Source: Acidobacteriota bacterium
GTDB taxonomy: Bacteria > Acidobacteriota > Vicinamibacteria > Vicinamibacterales > UBA8438
DNA: 38,595 bases
Direction of reading: 5' to 3'
Assembly: GCA_015659035.1 (NCBI GenBank)
Contig: DQNS01000013.1
Span: forward strand, 1 to 38,595
In this document: in pieces, positions 13,997 through 21,800 of the stretch
Position numbering within the stretch: position 1 is the first letter of the stretch
Layout: every line of letters starts with the position of its first letter
Position numbers and translations under genes: made by a program
Notes under the pieces: model-generated
What the model saw: the letters and a program-made list of their open reading frames with translations, nothing else
Databases searched by the model: none
Told to the model about the DNA's origin: nothing

Positions 13997-16396
13997 CTAC
14001 TCGGCCTTGGCCAACCGCATCTGAAACGGCGTGCTCCTGACGACGCCGACGACCAACGACGCCAGGCCGTAGTCGTGTGCGGCGGCCCCGCGTAGGATCT
14101 GCCGGACGGCGGGCGCGTCGTGGTACTCGACACCCCGGCCGAGCGCGTATGTCAGCAACTTCTCGGTCACGACCGTGGCAAACTGCTCAGGGTTCGTGGC
14201 CAGCAGCCCGCGAAGATCAGCCGGCCCGTCAAACGCGGTCCCATCCGGCATGGCCCCGGACGCGTCGATGACGCCCCCGCCGGGCATGTGTGCCCGCCAT
14301 CTGCCGACCGCGTCGAAGTTCTCGAGTGCCAACCCTAGCGGATCCATGATGCGATGACAACTCGCGCATACGGGGTTCGCGCGATGCTGCTCCATACGCT
14401 CGCGCATCGCCAGCACCTTGCCCAAATCAGGGTCCGGCTCCAACTCCGGCACGTTGGGCGGCGGGGGCGGCGGGGGCGTCCCGAGGACGTTTTCCAGCAC
14501 CCACTTGCCGCGTCCCACGGGCGACGTGCGATCGGGATACGACGTCACCGTCAGGATGCTCCCCTGGCCCAGCAGCCCTCGGCGGTTGGCGTCGATAAGC
14601 GTCACGCGCCTGAAGTCGCTGCCATAGACACCGGCGATGTCGTAGTGCTTGGCGAGCCGTTCGTTGAGGAACGTGTAGTCCGCCGTCAGCAACTCGGTGA
14701 TGCTCCGATCCTCACGCATGATGCTGTCGAAGAAGAGCTCCGTTTCCCGCACGAAGTCTTCTCGCAGACTCTCGCCGAAGTTCGGGAAGATCACATCGGA
14801 GGGCAGGGCCCCCGAGATGTTGCGTAGACGTAGCCACTGCCCGGCGAAGTTCTGCGCCAGCGCCTCCGACCGCGGATCGGCCAACATCCGTCGCACCTGA
14901 CCTTCGACCACCGCCGGATCGTGCAGCTGCCCTTGCGCGGCCACCTCCAGCAGTTCATCGTCCGGAATGCTGCTCCAGAGGAAGAACGCGATGCGCGACG
15001 CCAGCTCCAGATCGCCCAGGCGATAGGGGGTCCCCGGCGCAATCCCAGGCGGATCGGACACGACACGAAACAAGAAGTCCGGGCTGACGAGCAGCGCGCT
15101 CAGCGCTCGTTCGATGCCGACCTCGAAGCCGCCGCTCTGCCGACCTTCGTTGTAGAACCCAACCAGGCCGTCCAGATCCGCCGCGGCGACCGGCCGCCGA
15201 TAGGCGCGGCGAGCCAGCGTCGACAGGATCTGCCTGGCGCACGGCGCTTCCTCTGCCGGGTGCGACGGCTGGCAGACGAAGATCCGGCGGCGAGCCGGCG
15301 TCTCGTCGACGCCGGTCGCGTTGAAAGGCCCGGTGATCGTGACCGTGCCGAGATGCGGCTGATACAACAGGTAGTCACCTTCGCCATGCGGCCGGGCAAA
15401 CGGCTGCCGGACGCTCTCCGCCAGGGCGTCGGTCTTCTTGATGAACGCCGCCGTGACGACGCGCGGGCCCGCCTTGATGGGGACACGGGCCTCGAGCTTG
15501 TCGGGGCCACTGTTGTAGGCGTCGCCCTGATCGTCCGCCCTGTTGCGCGGGGTCAACCTGAAAATCGCGACCTGCTCGCCGTCAACGCTGAGCTCGAGCT
15601 GGTGCGGTTCGCGAATCGGGGCGGCGGCGAACAGGTCGAGCAGCTCCAACTTGATGTCGTACTCGCCGTCCCGTGGAAAATTGTACGGAACCGACACGCC
15701 GCCGCGGGTCCCGAACGGCAACCCGTCACGGTGCCGGTATTGCGAGAGGTCCGAGACGATCCGGAACGTCTCGCCAGCCGGCGCCATCGTCGACGCACCC
15801 ACCGCCAGGCGGCTGATCTCGCGCGCCGCGCTCATGTACCGCTCGAGCAACGTCGGCGAGACCTTCAGCACCCCCGCGATGTTGTCGAACCCATAGCTCT
15901 GGTCGTCGGCCGGGACCAGCGTCGCCGCATCGATGTCCAGCGCCAGCAGATCGCGGATCGCGTTCTGATACTCGGTGCGATTGAGGCGGTGGAGCGGCTG
16001 CGTCCGCCCCGGGTTCGGATGCGCGGCCGCCACGCGGTCGATCTCGCGCTCCAGCCATGACGCGAAGCCCTCAGCGGCGGCGGTGTCCGGCCGTGGCCTT
16101 CCCATCGGCGGCATTGAGCCGGTCCGCAGCTTCCTGATCACTTTTTCCCAGAGCTCCGCCTCGGCCGGCACGGTGGCCAGATCAACCGTCTGGAGCTCGA
16201 GTGGCACGGTGCCGCGGGAGCGCAGCCTCTCGTTGTGGCAGGTGACGCAGTACTGCTCGAGGAGCGCGGCGTGCGATGAGACGGTCGAGAGACGCGCGCC
16301 GGCCGATTCCTGCTGCGGACCAGCCGCCTCCACGGGAGCGGAGGCCGACATGATCACGAGCCAGACGCCAAGGAGCACAGACCCGCCTCGCCTCAT
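13997..16396 (-). CDS. DUF1587-DUF1595-DUF1592-DUF1588-DUF1585 dihaem protein (module 1)
   Basis: The 799-residue secreted protein has a signal peptide (hydrophobic VLLGVWLVIMSASAP) followed by a cytochrome c-like site CVTCH at 50-54. Domains in order: DUF1587 (LHRLNRTEYQNAIRDLLALD), a beta-rich carbohydrate-binding-like middle, DUF1595 (LARRAYRRPVAAADLDGLVG), DUF1592 (LASRIAFFLWSSIPDDELLE), DUF1588 (GRGKWVLENVLGTPPPPPPP) with a second haem site CASCH at about 677-681, and DUF1585 (VTEKLLTYALGRGVEYHDAP). Two CxxCH motifs imply covalent haem c and a redox role in the periplasm; substrate unknown. GGGAAG precedes the ATG at 16396 by about 4 nt. First gene of an operon with DUF1552; an ankyrin gene diverges from it. 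Confidence 0.9.
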   Translation of the reverse strand: MRRGGSVLLGVWLVIMSASAPVEAAGPQQESAGARLSTVSSHAALLEQYCVTCHNERLRSRGTVPLELQTVDLATVPAEAELWEKVIRKLRTGSMPPMGRPRPDTAAAEGFASWLEREIDRVAAAHPNPGRTQPLHRLNRTEYQNAIRDLLALDIDAATLVPADDQSYGFDNIAGVLKVSPTLLERYMSAAREISRLAVGASTMAPAGETFRIVSDLSQYRHRDGLPFGTRGGVSVPYNFPRDGEYDIKLELLDLFAAAPIREPHQLELSVDGEQVAIFRLTPRNRADDQGDAYNSGPDKLEARVPIKAGPRVVTAAFIKKTDALAESVRQPFARPHGEGDYLLYQPHLGTVTITGPFNATGVDETPARRRIFVCQPSHPAEEAPCARQILSTLARRAYRRPVAAADLDGLVGFYNEGRQSGGFEVGIERALSALLVSPDFLFRVVSDPPGIAPGTPYRLGDLELASRIAFFLWSSIPDDELLEVAAQGQLHDPAVVEGQVRRMLADPRSEALAQNFAGQWLRLRNISGALPSDVIFPNFGESLREDFVRETELFFDSIMREDRSITELLTADYTFLNERLAKHYDIAGVYGSDFRRVTLIDANRRGLLGQGSILTVTSYPDRTSPVGRGKWVLENVLGTPPPPPPPNVPELEPDPDLGKVLAMRERMEQHRANPVCASCHRIMDPLGLALENFDAVGRWRAHMPGGGVIDASGAMPDGTAFDGPADLRGLLATNPEQFATVVTEKLLTYALGRGVEYHDAPAVRQILRGAAAHDYGLASLVVGVVRSTPFQMRLAKAE

Positions 16397-16649
16397 CGCG
16401 CTTCCCTTATTGCCTTCAGATACCGTAACTTATGAGCGAACCCCTACCGCCTAGGAGATCGTACAGCTTCCGATAGCGCTGTCAACACCCATGCGCTGCC
16501 GCGCATGTCTTAAGGGCCCGCTCAAAGAACAACTTCACGTTTCCGACCGCCGATCCATCCCGTGGCAGCGTTGCTCGTCGGTCGAATACTGCCGGCATGC
16601 TCCCTCCTCGCGCCTTGTCGGCTGGGCGCCTCGACGCGCAGAGATGCGA

Positions 16650-16679
16650 ACTTATTCTTGACCCGACCCTAAGGAGGCA
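16650..16679 (+). repeat. Half copy of the REP-like inverted repeat
   Basis: The sequence acttattcttgacccgaccc continuing to taaggaggc matches 841-869 with about five mismatches. It corresponds to the right arm plus flank of the inverted repeat at 819-861; the left arm is missing here. Confidence 0.45.
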
Positions 16680-16719
16680 GGAAGCAGAAGACAGGAGGAA
16701 GCTGGAGGGCTTCGCCAGC
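16671..16719 (+). repeat. Dispersed purine-rich repeat, copy B
   Basis: Starts aaggaggcaggaagcagaag and ends gggcttcgccagc. About seven substitutions and one single-base gap separate it from copy A at 3344-3391. It is directly preceded by the half REP arm, so both may be parts of one larger element. Confidence 0.5.
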
Positions 16720-16792
16720 ATCGGTCCTAGATGTTAGGTTGCGAATCACCGGTGCAGGGCACTAGCATAGGGTGCATGCGGAGGGAGCGACG

Positions 16793-18340
16793 ATGCGCAT
16801 GACACACCGAGCTGGATGGTTTCTGGTCCTGTTGGTGGTGAGCCTCGGCTTGTCCGTCGTAGCCTCGGCGGAGGCGGGCGCCGCGGGTGACGTGCCGCTG
16901 GTCGAGGCCGTCAAGGCGTCGGACACGGCAGCCGTGCGCGCCCTGCTCGAGCAGCAGGTCGACGTCAATATGCCCGAGGTGGACGGCACGACGGCCCTGC
17001 ACTGGGCGGCGTATCAAGGCGACCTCGAAGCAGCGCGACTCCTGCTTCGCGCCGGCGCCAACGCCGACGCCCCCAACCGCTATGCCGTCACGCCGCTCGC
17101 ATTGGCGAGCGGCCGGGGGAACGCACCGATCGTCGAGGCGCTGCTGGACGCCGGGGCCGATGCCAACACCACCCTGCCGGAAGGCGAAACGGTGTTGATG
17201 GCCGCGGCCCGCTCCGGCAATGTGGACGTCTTGAGACTACTCGTGGCCCACGGCGCGGACGTGGGTGCGAGGGAGGGCTGGCGGGGCCAAACCGCGCTGA
17301 TGTGGGCGGCCGCGGAGAACCACCCGGCCGCCGTGCACACCTTGATCGAGCTCGGTGCGACCGTCACCGAACGGTCGAGCGCCGGCTGGACGGCGTTGCT
17401 GTTTGCGGTCCGGGCTGGCAAGGCAGAGGCGGTGCACGCGCTCCTCGAGGCGGGAGCCGGCGTGAACGACACGATCCAGCCGCTGGCCTCGGACGTGGAG
17501 GAAGCGTCGGGTCCGTCCCGGCGCCGTGGCGGGCCGGATGGCACGAGCGCCCTGGTCATCGCCGTGACCAACGCGCATTTCTCGCTCGCGACGTATCTGG
17601 TCGAGCGCGGAGCCGACCCCAACGCCGACGAGCAGGGGTGGACGGCGCTGCATCAGCTGGCCTACACGCGTCGGCCCAATTCAGGGAAGGGCATGCCTCC
17701 GGTACCACTGCTCGACAGTCTGGACACGTTGGCATTTGCGCAGTTCCTGCTCGAGAACGGGGCCGACCCGAATGCGCGCCAAGCTAAGCGGTTCAACAAC
17801 CGGGAGCGGAACTTCCTGAACCGGGTCGGCGCGACGCCGTACTTGCTCGCGGCCAAACATGCTGACGCGCCGTTGATGCGTCTGCTGGCGGCTCACGGTG
17901 CCGACACGCAGCAACCAACGGAGGGCAATGCGTCGCCGCTGATGGTCGCGGCCGGCGTCGGCATCTTCAACCTGGGAGAGAGCGCCGGGACCAACGAGGA
18001 GGCGTTCGAGGCCGTCACCCTGGCCTACGAGCTGGGCGACCAGGACGTGAACGTGGCCGACGACAAGGGCTACACCGCGTTGCACGGCGCTGCGCTGAGG
18101 GGAGCCAACCCGATCGTGCAGTTCCTGGTCGACAAGGGTGCCGACCTCCTCGCGGAGACGACAGAAGGATGGACGCCGTTGCGGATCGCCGACGGTGTGC
18201 ACTACACCGGTACCGTCAAGCGGGCGGACCACACGGCGGATCTGCTGCGTCAGGTGATGAAGACGCGTGGTGTGTATTCGGCGGAACACGAGCGCGACGT
18301 CAACAGCGTCGCGGTGGTGAAGCCGGCAGAGCCAAAGTAG
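16793..18340 (+). CDS. Secreted ankyrin-repeat protein (module 1)
   Basis: This 515-residue protein has a signal peptide (hydrophobic AGWFLVLLVVSLGLSVVASA) and then about ten ankyrin repeats to the C-terminus. Clear ones include TALHWAAYQGDLEAARLLLR, TPLALASGRGNAPIVEALLD, TALMWAAAENHPAAVHTLIE, TALLFAVRAGKAEAVHALLE and TALHGAALRGANPIVQFLVD. Ankyrin repeats bind proteins; because of the signal peptide this one would act in the periplasm or outside. A low-complexity insertion (SGPSRRRGGPDG) lies between repeats. GAGGGA lies 6 nt before the ATG at 16793. It diverges from the DUF1592-DUF1552 operon, an arrangement repeated at 21801-27422, so a shared role is likely. What it binds is unknown. Confidence 0.88.
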   Translation: MRMTHRAGWFLVLLVVSLGLSVVASAEAGAAGDVPLVEAVKASDTAAVRALLEQQVDVNMPEVDGTTALHWAAYQGDLEAARLLLRAGANADAPNRYAVTPLALASGRGNAPIVEALLDAGADANTTLPEGETVLMAAARSGNVDVLRLLVAHGADVGAREGWRGQTALMWAAAENHPAAVHTLIELGATVTERSSAGWTALLFAVRAGKAEAVHALLEAGAGVNDTIQPLASDVEEASGPSRRRGGPDGTSALVIAVTNAHFSLATYLVERGADPNADEQGWTALHQLAYTRRPNSGKGMPPVPLLDSLDTLAFAQFLLENGADPNARQAKRFNNRERNFLNRVGATPYLLAAKHADAPLMRLLAAHGADTQQPTEGNASPLMVAAGVGIFNLGESAGTNEEAFEAVTLAYELGDQDVNVADDKGYTALHGAALRGANPIVQFLVDKGADLLAETTEGWTPLRIADGVHYTGTVKRADHTADLLRQVMKTRGVYSAEHERDVNSVAVVKPAEPK

Positions 18341-18355
18341 AGGCCCTCACCCCGG

Positions 18356-18376
18356 CCCTCTCCCAGGGGGAGAGGG
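18356..18376 (+). repeat. Hairpin, terminator-like, between ankyrin and cytochrome genes
   Basis: The arms ccctctccc (18356-18364) and gggagaggg (18368-18376) form a 9-bp perfect stem with a 3-nt loop. It follows the ankyrin stop by 15 bp and lies between convergent genes. Similar ccctctccc/gggagaggg sequences are a common dispersed motif in many genomes, so terminator and repeat are both possible. Confidence 0.45.
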
Positions 18377-18399
18377 AGAAACCATGGGCTGCTCGGCTG

Positions 18400-19164
18400 C
18401 TAGGGCTCGCAGGCCGCAGCGACCATCTCCAGGGCGCTGACGTTGATCCGGTCTCCTTCCGGCCCCCGGATCAGAAACCCCTTCGCTTCCATCTTGTGAC
18501 CGGCGTGCGACGCGGGGTCTGGGTAGACGCTCATCAGCGTGAACGTCTGCGTCCCGAGCGGTCGAGCCTCGAGTGCTCTCAACTCGTCTGCGGTCGAACC
18601 CGACGGGTCACGCGTACGGACCGCGTCGGTACTACTGGTGAGAATCCAGCCGGCGTCGAACCCCTGCGTCAGGCAGCCGACAACCTGCACCAGCGCGAAG
18701 CTGGGCACCTGCCCCGGACCGTCTCTGCCCTCAATCTGGATGTCGGCGAGCCCCTCCGCCGTCAACGCCAGACGACCGACGGGAAAGCCGTTGAACTGGA
18801 GAATGTAGGCGACGGTGTCGAGATAGGCGTCGTCACTCAGCGTCGCCGGGTCATCGAACGGCATCAGGGATCGGATGCGGGTGAACAGCGTATGCACGGT
18901 ATCTTCGCGCCAGTCCTCCATGAAGCGATCACCCGCTAAGGGGCGGGCTTCCGACGAGCCGCCGAGGTCGGCCAGGTGGCACGAGCTGCAGTGTCTGTCG
19001 TAGACCACCTTGCCACGTGCCGCCTGATCGGCGGTGTAGACGCCGTCCCACACCGTGGTGCGGCTCTCCTGCGATCCGGCCTGCACGCTCGCCACGCCGA
19101 GTCCGGCGGCCAGCACAAGCACCGCGGAAAGCATGAGCCCTACCGCGGTCACATGTGGATGCAT
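18400..19164 (-). CDS. Secreted monohaem cytochrome c-like protein
   Basis: The 254-residue protein has a signal peptide (MHPHVTAVGLMLSAVLVLAA, end VQA) and one haem c motif CSSCH at 59-63. The following stretch (RFMEDWREDTVHTLFTRIRS, LMPFDDPATLSDDAYLDTVA, YILQFNGFP) is a class I cytochrome c fold with the Met of LMPFDDP as likely axial ligand. The remaining 120 residues are of unknown type and contain three Cys. It probably carries electrons in the periplasm. A GTG at 19215 overlaps the stop of the preceding paralogue gene (GTGA) and is an alternative, coupled start; I prefer the ATG at 19164 because it gives a normal signal peptide. Last gene of the sulfatase-paralogue-cytochrome operon. 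Confidence 0.82.
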   Translation of the reverse strand: MHPHVTAVGLMLSAVLVLAAGLGVASVQAGSQESRTTVWDGVYTADQAARGKVVYDRHCSSCHLADLGGSSEARPLAGDRFMEDWREDTVHTLFTRIRSLMPFDDPATLSDDAYLDTVAYILQFNGFPVGRLALTAEGLADIQIEGRDGPGQVPSFALVQVVGCLTQGFDAGWILTSSTDAVRTRDPSGSTADELRALEARPLGTQTFTLMSVYPDPASHAGHKMEAKGFLIRGPEGDRINVSALEMVAAACEP

Positions 19165-19211
19165 GTCCTTGTGGTCGCACCATCTCGGCGGCGTATGGTG
19201 GAGTCTCTCTC

Positions 19212-20246
19212 TCACCGGCCTTGCGTTCGCCGATCCCCGTTGTTCGTCGCGGTCTCCACGAGACGCGCTGTCCTCAGCATGCCGACCATCGAGTGATTCC
19301 CCTCGTGGCAGGCGAACTCGTAGATCGCCTGGTCCCGCCGCTTCAGCGGTATCTGGGCCGTCCAGGGCGACGCCCAGGTGGTCGGGTCGGTGAAGGTCAT
19401 CTCATAGGTGAGCGTATCGGGGCCGCTCCGTGTGAACCGTTCGACCAGACGCAGGCCCTCGGCCGCACCGCGGAAGTAGCTGTTGGACGAGAAATTGCGG
19501 GTTTCTACGACCAGGGTGTCGCCCTGCCAAGACCCCCGCGAATCGCCGTTCCACTGGCGAAGGCGCTCCGGCAGATGCGGCCGCCCGTCGAGGGGAATGA
19601 TCCGCGCGTCGTGGAACGCCTCGCTGATGAACGCGAGCGAGCCGGGCGTCTGCACGATCTGGTAAAAGGTGTACGGGCCGGAGCCGAAGTTCCCGCCCAG
19701 CCGCGGCACCCCGGTCGTGATACACCGGTGGAAGTTGTTGAGGTCCTCCGGACCGGTCTTGAATTGCCATCCCCTGGCGACCGCGGCGTCTCGCTCTCGC
19801 GCCTCCACCGTCAACGGCGGAATCCGTCCGTCAGGCGGATCGACGACCAATGATGTGCGATTGGTGAACTCCAGATCGACCATCCCGATGGAGCTGCTGG
19901 TCGATTGGGCTTCATAGGTATCGACATCGTTCAACGCGGCGAAGAATGCCCCCTCCGGCGTGGTGAAGGCGCTTCTCCCGTTCCTAAAGATCCGCTCCGC
20001 CCGCTCGCGCAGCGTCGCGACTTCTTCGTCGGTGAGGCGCTCACGCCCGGCCAGGGCCGTCGGGCGTTGCAAGGGGGTCGCGGTGTTGCTCAGCCAGACG
20101 CCTTGCAGATCCGGTCGACCGTCCGCCATCCGAGGCGGCGTCCAGGCATCCGGTGTGGTCGTTTGGGCTGCGGCCTGTCCCACGAGCAGCCCCGTAAGCG
20201 ATGCGACCGTGATAGCAACGAACCGAGCGAGATTTTGGTCATGCAT
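19212..20246 (-). CDS. Secreted protein of five-member paralogous family, copy 5
   Basis: This 344-residue member has a signal peptide (hydrophobic FVAITVASLTGLLVG, end AAAQ). Family blocks are MADGRPDLQGVWLSNTATP, LQRPTALAGRERLTDEEVA, TSLVVDPPDGRIPPLTVEAR, GPYTFYQIVQTPGSLAFISE, HDARIIPLDGRPHLPERLRQ, SWQGDTLVVETRNF, RLVERFTRSGPDTLTYEMTF and FACHEGNHSMVGMLRTAR. GGGAGGG lies about 4 nt before the ATG at 20246. It sits 52 bp behind a sulfatase gene and just ahead of a cytochrome c-like gene, the only copy within a clear operon of recognisable enzymes. That hints at a role in extracytoplasmic substrate breakdown, but its function is unknown. Confidence 0.85.
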   Translation of the reverse strand: MHDQNLARFVAITVASLTGLLVGQAAAQTTTPDAWTPPRMADGRPDLQGVWLSNTATPLQRPTALAGRERLTDEEVATLRERAERIFRNGRSAFTTPEGAFFAALNDVDTYEAQSTSSSIGMVDLEFTNRTSLVVDPPDGRIPPLTVEARERDAAVARGWQFKTGPEDLNNFHRCITTGVPRLGGNFGSGPYTFYQIVQTPGSLAFISEAFHDARIIPLDGRPHLPERLRQWNGDSRGSWQGDTLVVETRNFSSNSYFRGAAEGLRLVERFTRSGPDTLTYEMTFTDPTTWASPWTAQIPLKRRDQAIYEFACHEGNHSMVGMLRTARLVETATNNGDRRTQGR

Positions 20247-20298
20247 ACGACCCTCCCCTCTTCTCACGTCGACTGTATCCGCAGGGGCTGCTGACACG

Positions 20299-21726
20299 TT
20301 ACTGCTCGCCCCTCGAGTCGAAGAGCGGCTCCCCCATGGTCATGTCCGCGCGATGCCGCTCCGCCGCCGCCACGACCACCGCCAGCGCCTCCGGCCGCTC
20401 CGCCGCCAGGTCGTACCGCTCGGCCGGATCCTCGTCGAGATCGTAGAGGAGCGGCGGGTCGTGGTCGGTCCGGGGTGGCGGCAGCCCATAGCGCCCTTCA
20501 GTGACGAAGTGCACCTTGTACCGGCCACGCCGGAACGCGTACAGCTCACCCATCCGGTAATACGCCATCGTCTCACGTGGGCCCGGCCCCGTGCCAAAGA
20601 GCACCGGGCTCAGGTCGACGCCATCGATCGGCCGGTCAGCGGGAACGCTCCCACCGACCAGCGCGATCACCGTGGTGAAGAGATCCATCGCCGAGCCGAT
20701 CTCCTGGGTCACACCCGGCTCGAGCGTGCCCGGCCACCAGAACAGTCCGGGCACCCGCATCCCGCCCTCGAACGTCGTCCCCTTGCCGTCCCGCAGCAAG
20801 CCGGACGTGCCGGCATGTGTCCGGTAGCTGAGCCACGGACCGTTGTCGCTCGTGAAGACGACAAGCGTGTTCTCAGACAGCCCAGCCCGTTCGAGCGCCG
20901 CGATCACCTGCCCGACGCTCCAATCGATCTCTTCGATGACGTCGCCGTAGATGCCGGCCGTGCTCCGTCCGCGGAACTGGTCTGACACGAACAACGGCAT
21001 ATGCGGCATCGAGTGGGGCATGTAGAGAAAGAACGGTTCATCCCGGTGGTCTTCGATGAACGCCACGGCCTCTTCAGTGGAGCGGCGCGTCAGGATGGTC
21101 TGATCGGCTGGACGCTCGAGTTCCGCCTCGTTCCGCATCAACGGCACGTGCCAATAGTCGATCTCCGGCTCGAAGTAGGCGGTCCGGTTCTCGAGCCCGT
21201 CCGGCAGGTTCCAGTCCATGTCGTTGGAATACGGGATGCCGAACCAGTAGTCGAAGCCGTGGCGCGTCGGCAGGTACTCGGGCAGGTGTCCGAGGTGCCA
21301 TTTGCCGATGATGCCGGTTGCGTAGTCCAGATCGCCAAGCGCCTCGGCGAGCGTGATTTCCTCGGCAGGGAGACCGGCGCGCGAGTCGGGAAAGAAGACC
21401 GCTGTCCGGCGTCCGAACATACCGCTTCGAAGATGCACGCGACCGGTGAGCAGCGCGGCTCGGCTCGGCGAGCAGACCGGCGCCTGGGCATAGAAGCTCG
21501 TCCACCGCAGCCCCTCCTCGGCCATCCGGTCGAGGTGGGGTGTCCGGATGTTCGGGTGCCCGTATGAACCCAGGTCCCCGTAGCCAAGGTCGTCGGCCGT
21601 GATGATGACGATGTTCGGCGGACCATCTCCGGCCGACGCAGGCGGCGCGGCCGGTGCACATGCGGCCGCCAGCAGGGCGAGGCCCGCGGTGACCGCCAGC
21701 CGGTGTGTCTGGACTGATCTGGCCAT
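20299..21726 (-). CDS. Lipoprotein arylsulfatase (FGE-type sulfatase)
   Basis: This 475-residue protein has a lipoprotein signal with lipobox LAAAC (Cys23) and a complete sulfatase domain. The formylglycine motif is CSPSR at 85-89 (Cys-type, so activation by a formylglycine-generating enzyme is expected). The metal ligands ITADDLGYGD (42-51) and the block GKWHLGH (141-147) are present, as is FTSDNGPWLS further on. It hydrolyses sulfate esters outside the cytoplasm; the substrate, a sulfated sugar or other ester, cannot be told. The ATG at 21726 was chosen for the lipoprotein signal; it has no clear Shine-Dalgarno, and a TTG at 21783 is an alternative. It heads a three-gene operon (gaps of 52 and 47 bp). 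Confidence 0.9.
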   Translation of the reverse strand: MARSVQTHRLAVTAGLALLAAACAPAAPPASAGDGPPNIVIITADDLGYGDLGSYGHPNIRTPHLDRMAEEGLRWTSFYAQAPVCSPSRAALLTGRVHLRSGMFGRRTAVFFPDSRAGLPAEEITLAEALGDLDYATGIIGKWHLGHLPEYLPTRHGFDYWFGIPYSNDMDWNLPDGLENRTAYFEPEIDYWHVPLMRNEAELERPADQTILTRRSTEEAVAFIEDHRDEPFFLYMPHSMPHMPLFVSDQFRGRSTAGIYGDVIEEIDWSVGQVIAALERAGLSENTLVVFTSDNGPWLSYRTHAGTSGLLRDGKGTTFEGGMRVPGLFWWPGTLEPGVTQEIGSAMDLFTTVIALVGGSVPADRPIDGVDLSPVLFGTGPGPRETMAYYRMGELYAFRRGRYKVHFVTEGRYGLPPPRTDHDPPLLYDLDEDPAERYDLAAERPEALAVVVAAAERHRADMTMGEPLFDSRGEQ

Positions 21727-21800
21727 CGTAAGGCCCGCAGCGGGAACAGACAGGCGGTATTCGACCGAGGAGCACTCCGCCAAGAGCCCGGTGAGACCTG

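Larger units (their letters stand above)
16397..16792. other. Intergenic region, 396 bp, divergent promoters with dispersed repeats
   Basis: Between the DUF1592 gene (minus) and the ankyrin gene (plus). It contains the degenerate REP arm at 16650-16679, continuing directly into copy B of the purine-rich repeat (16671-16719). A minus-strand frame at 16482-16721 is built partly from these repeats and is not considered a gene. No clear promoter was identified. Confidence 0.5.

Noticed and set aside
14450-14480. Run of ggcgggggcggcgggggc resembling a simple repeat
   Set aside because: It encodes the poly-proline linker of DUF1588 on the minus strand, which is normal for this family.
16482-16721. 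79-codon minus-strand frame in the DUF1592/ankyrin gap
   Set aside because: Formed largely by dispersed repeats; no Shine-Dalgarno, no protein-like blocks.
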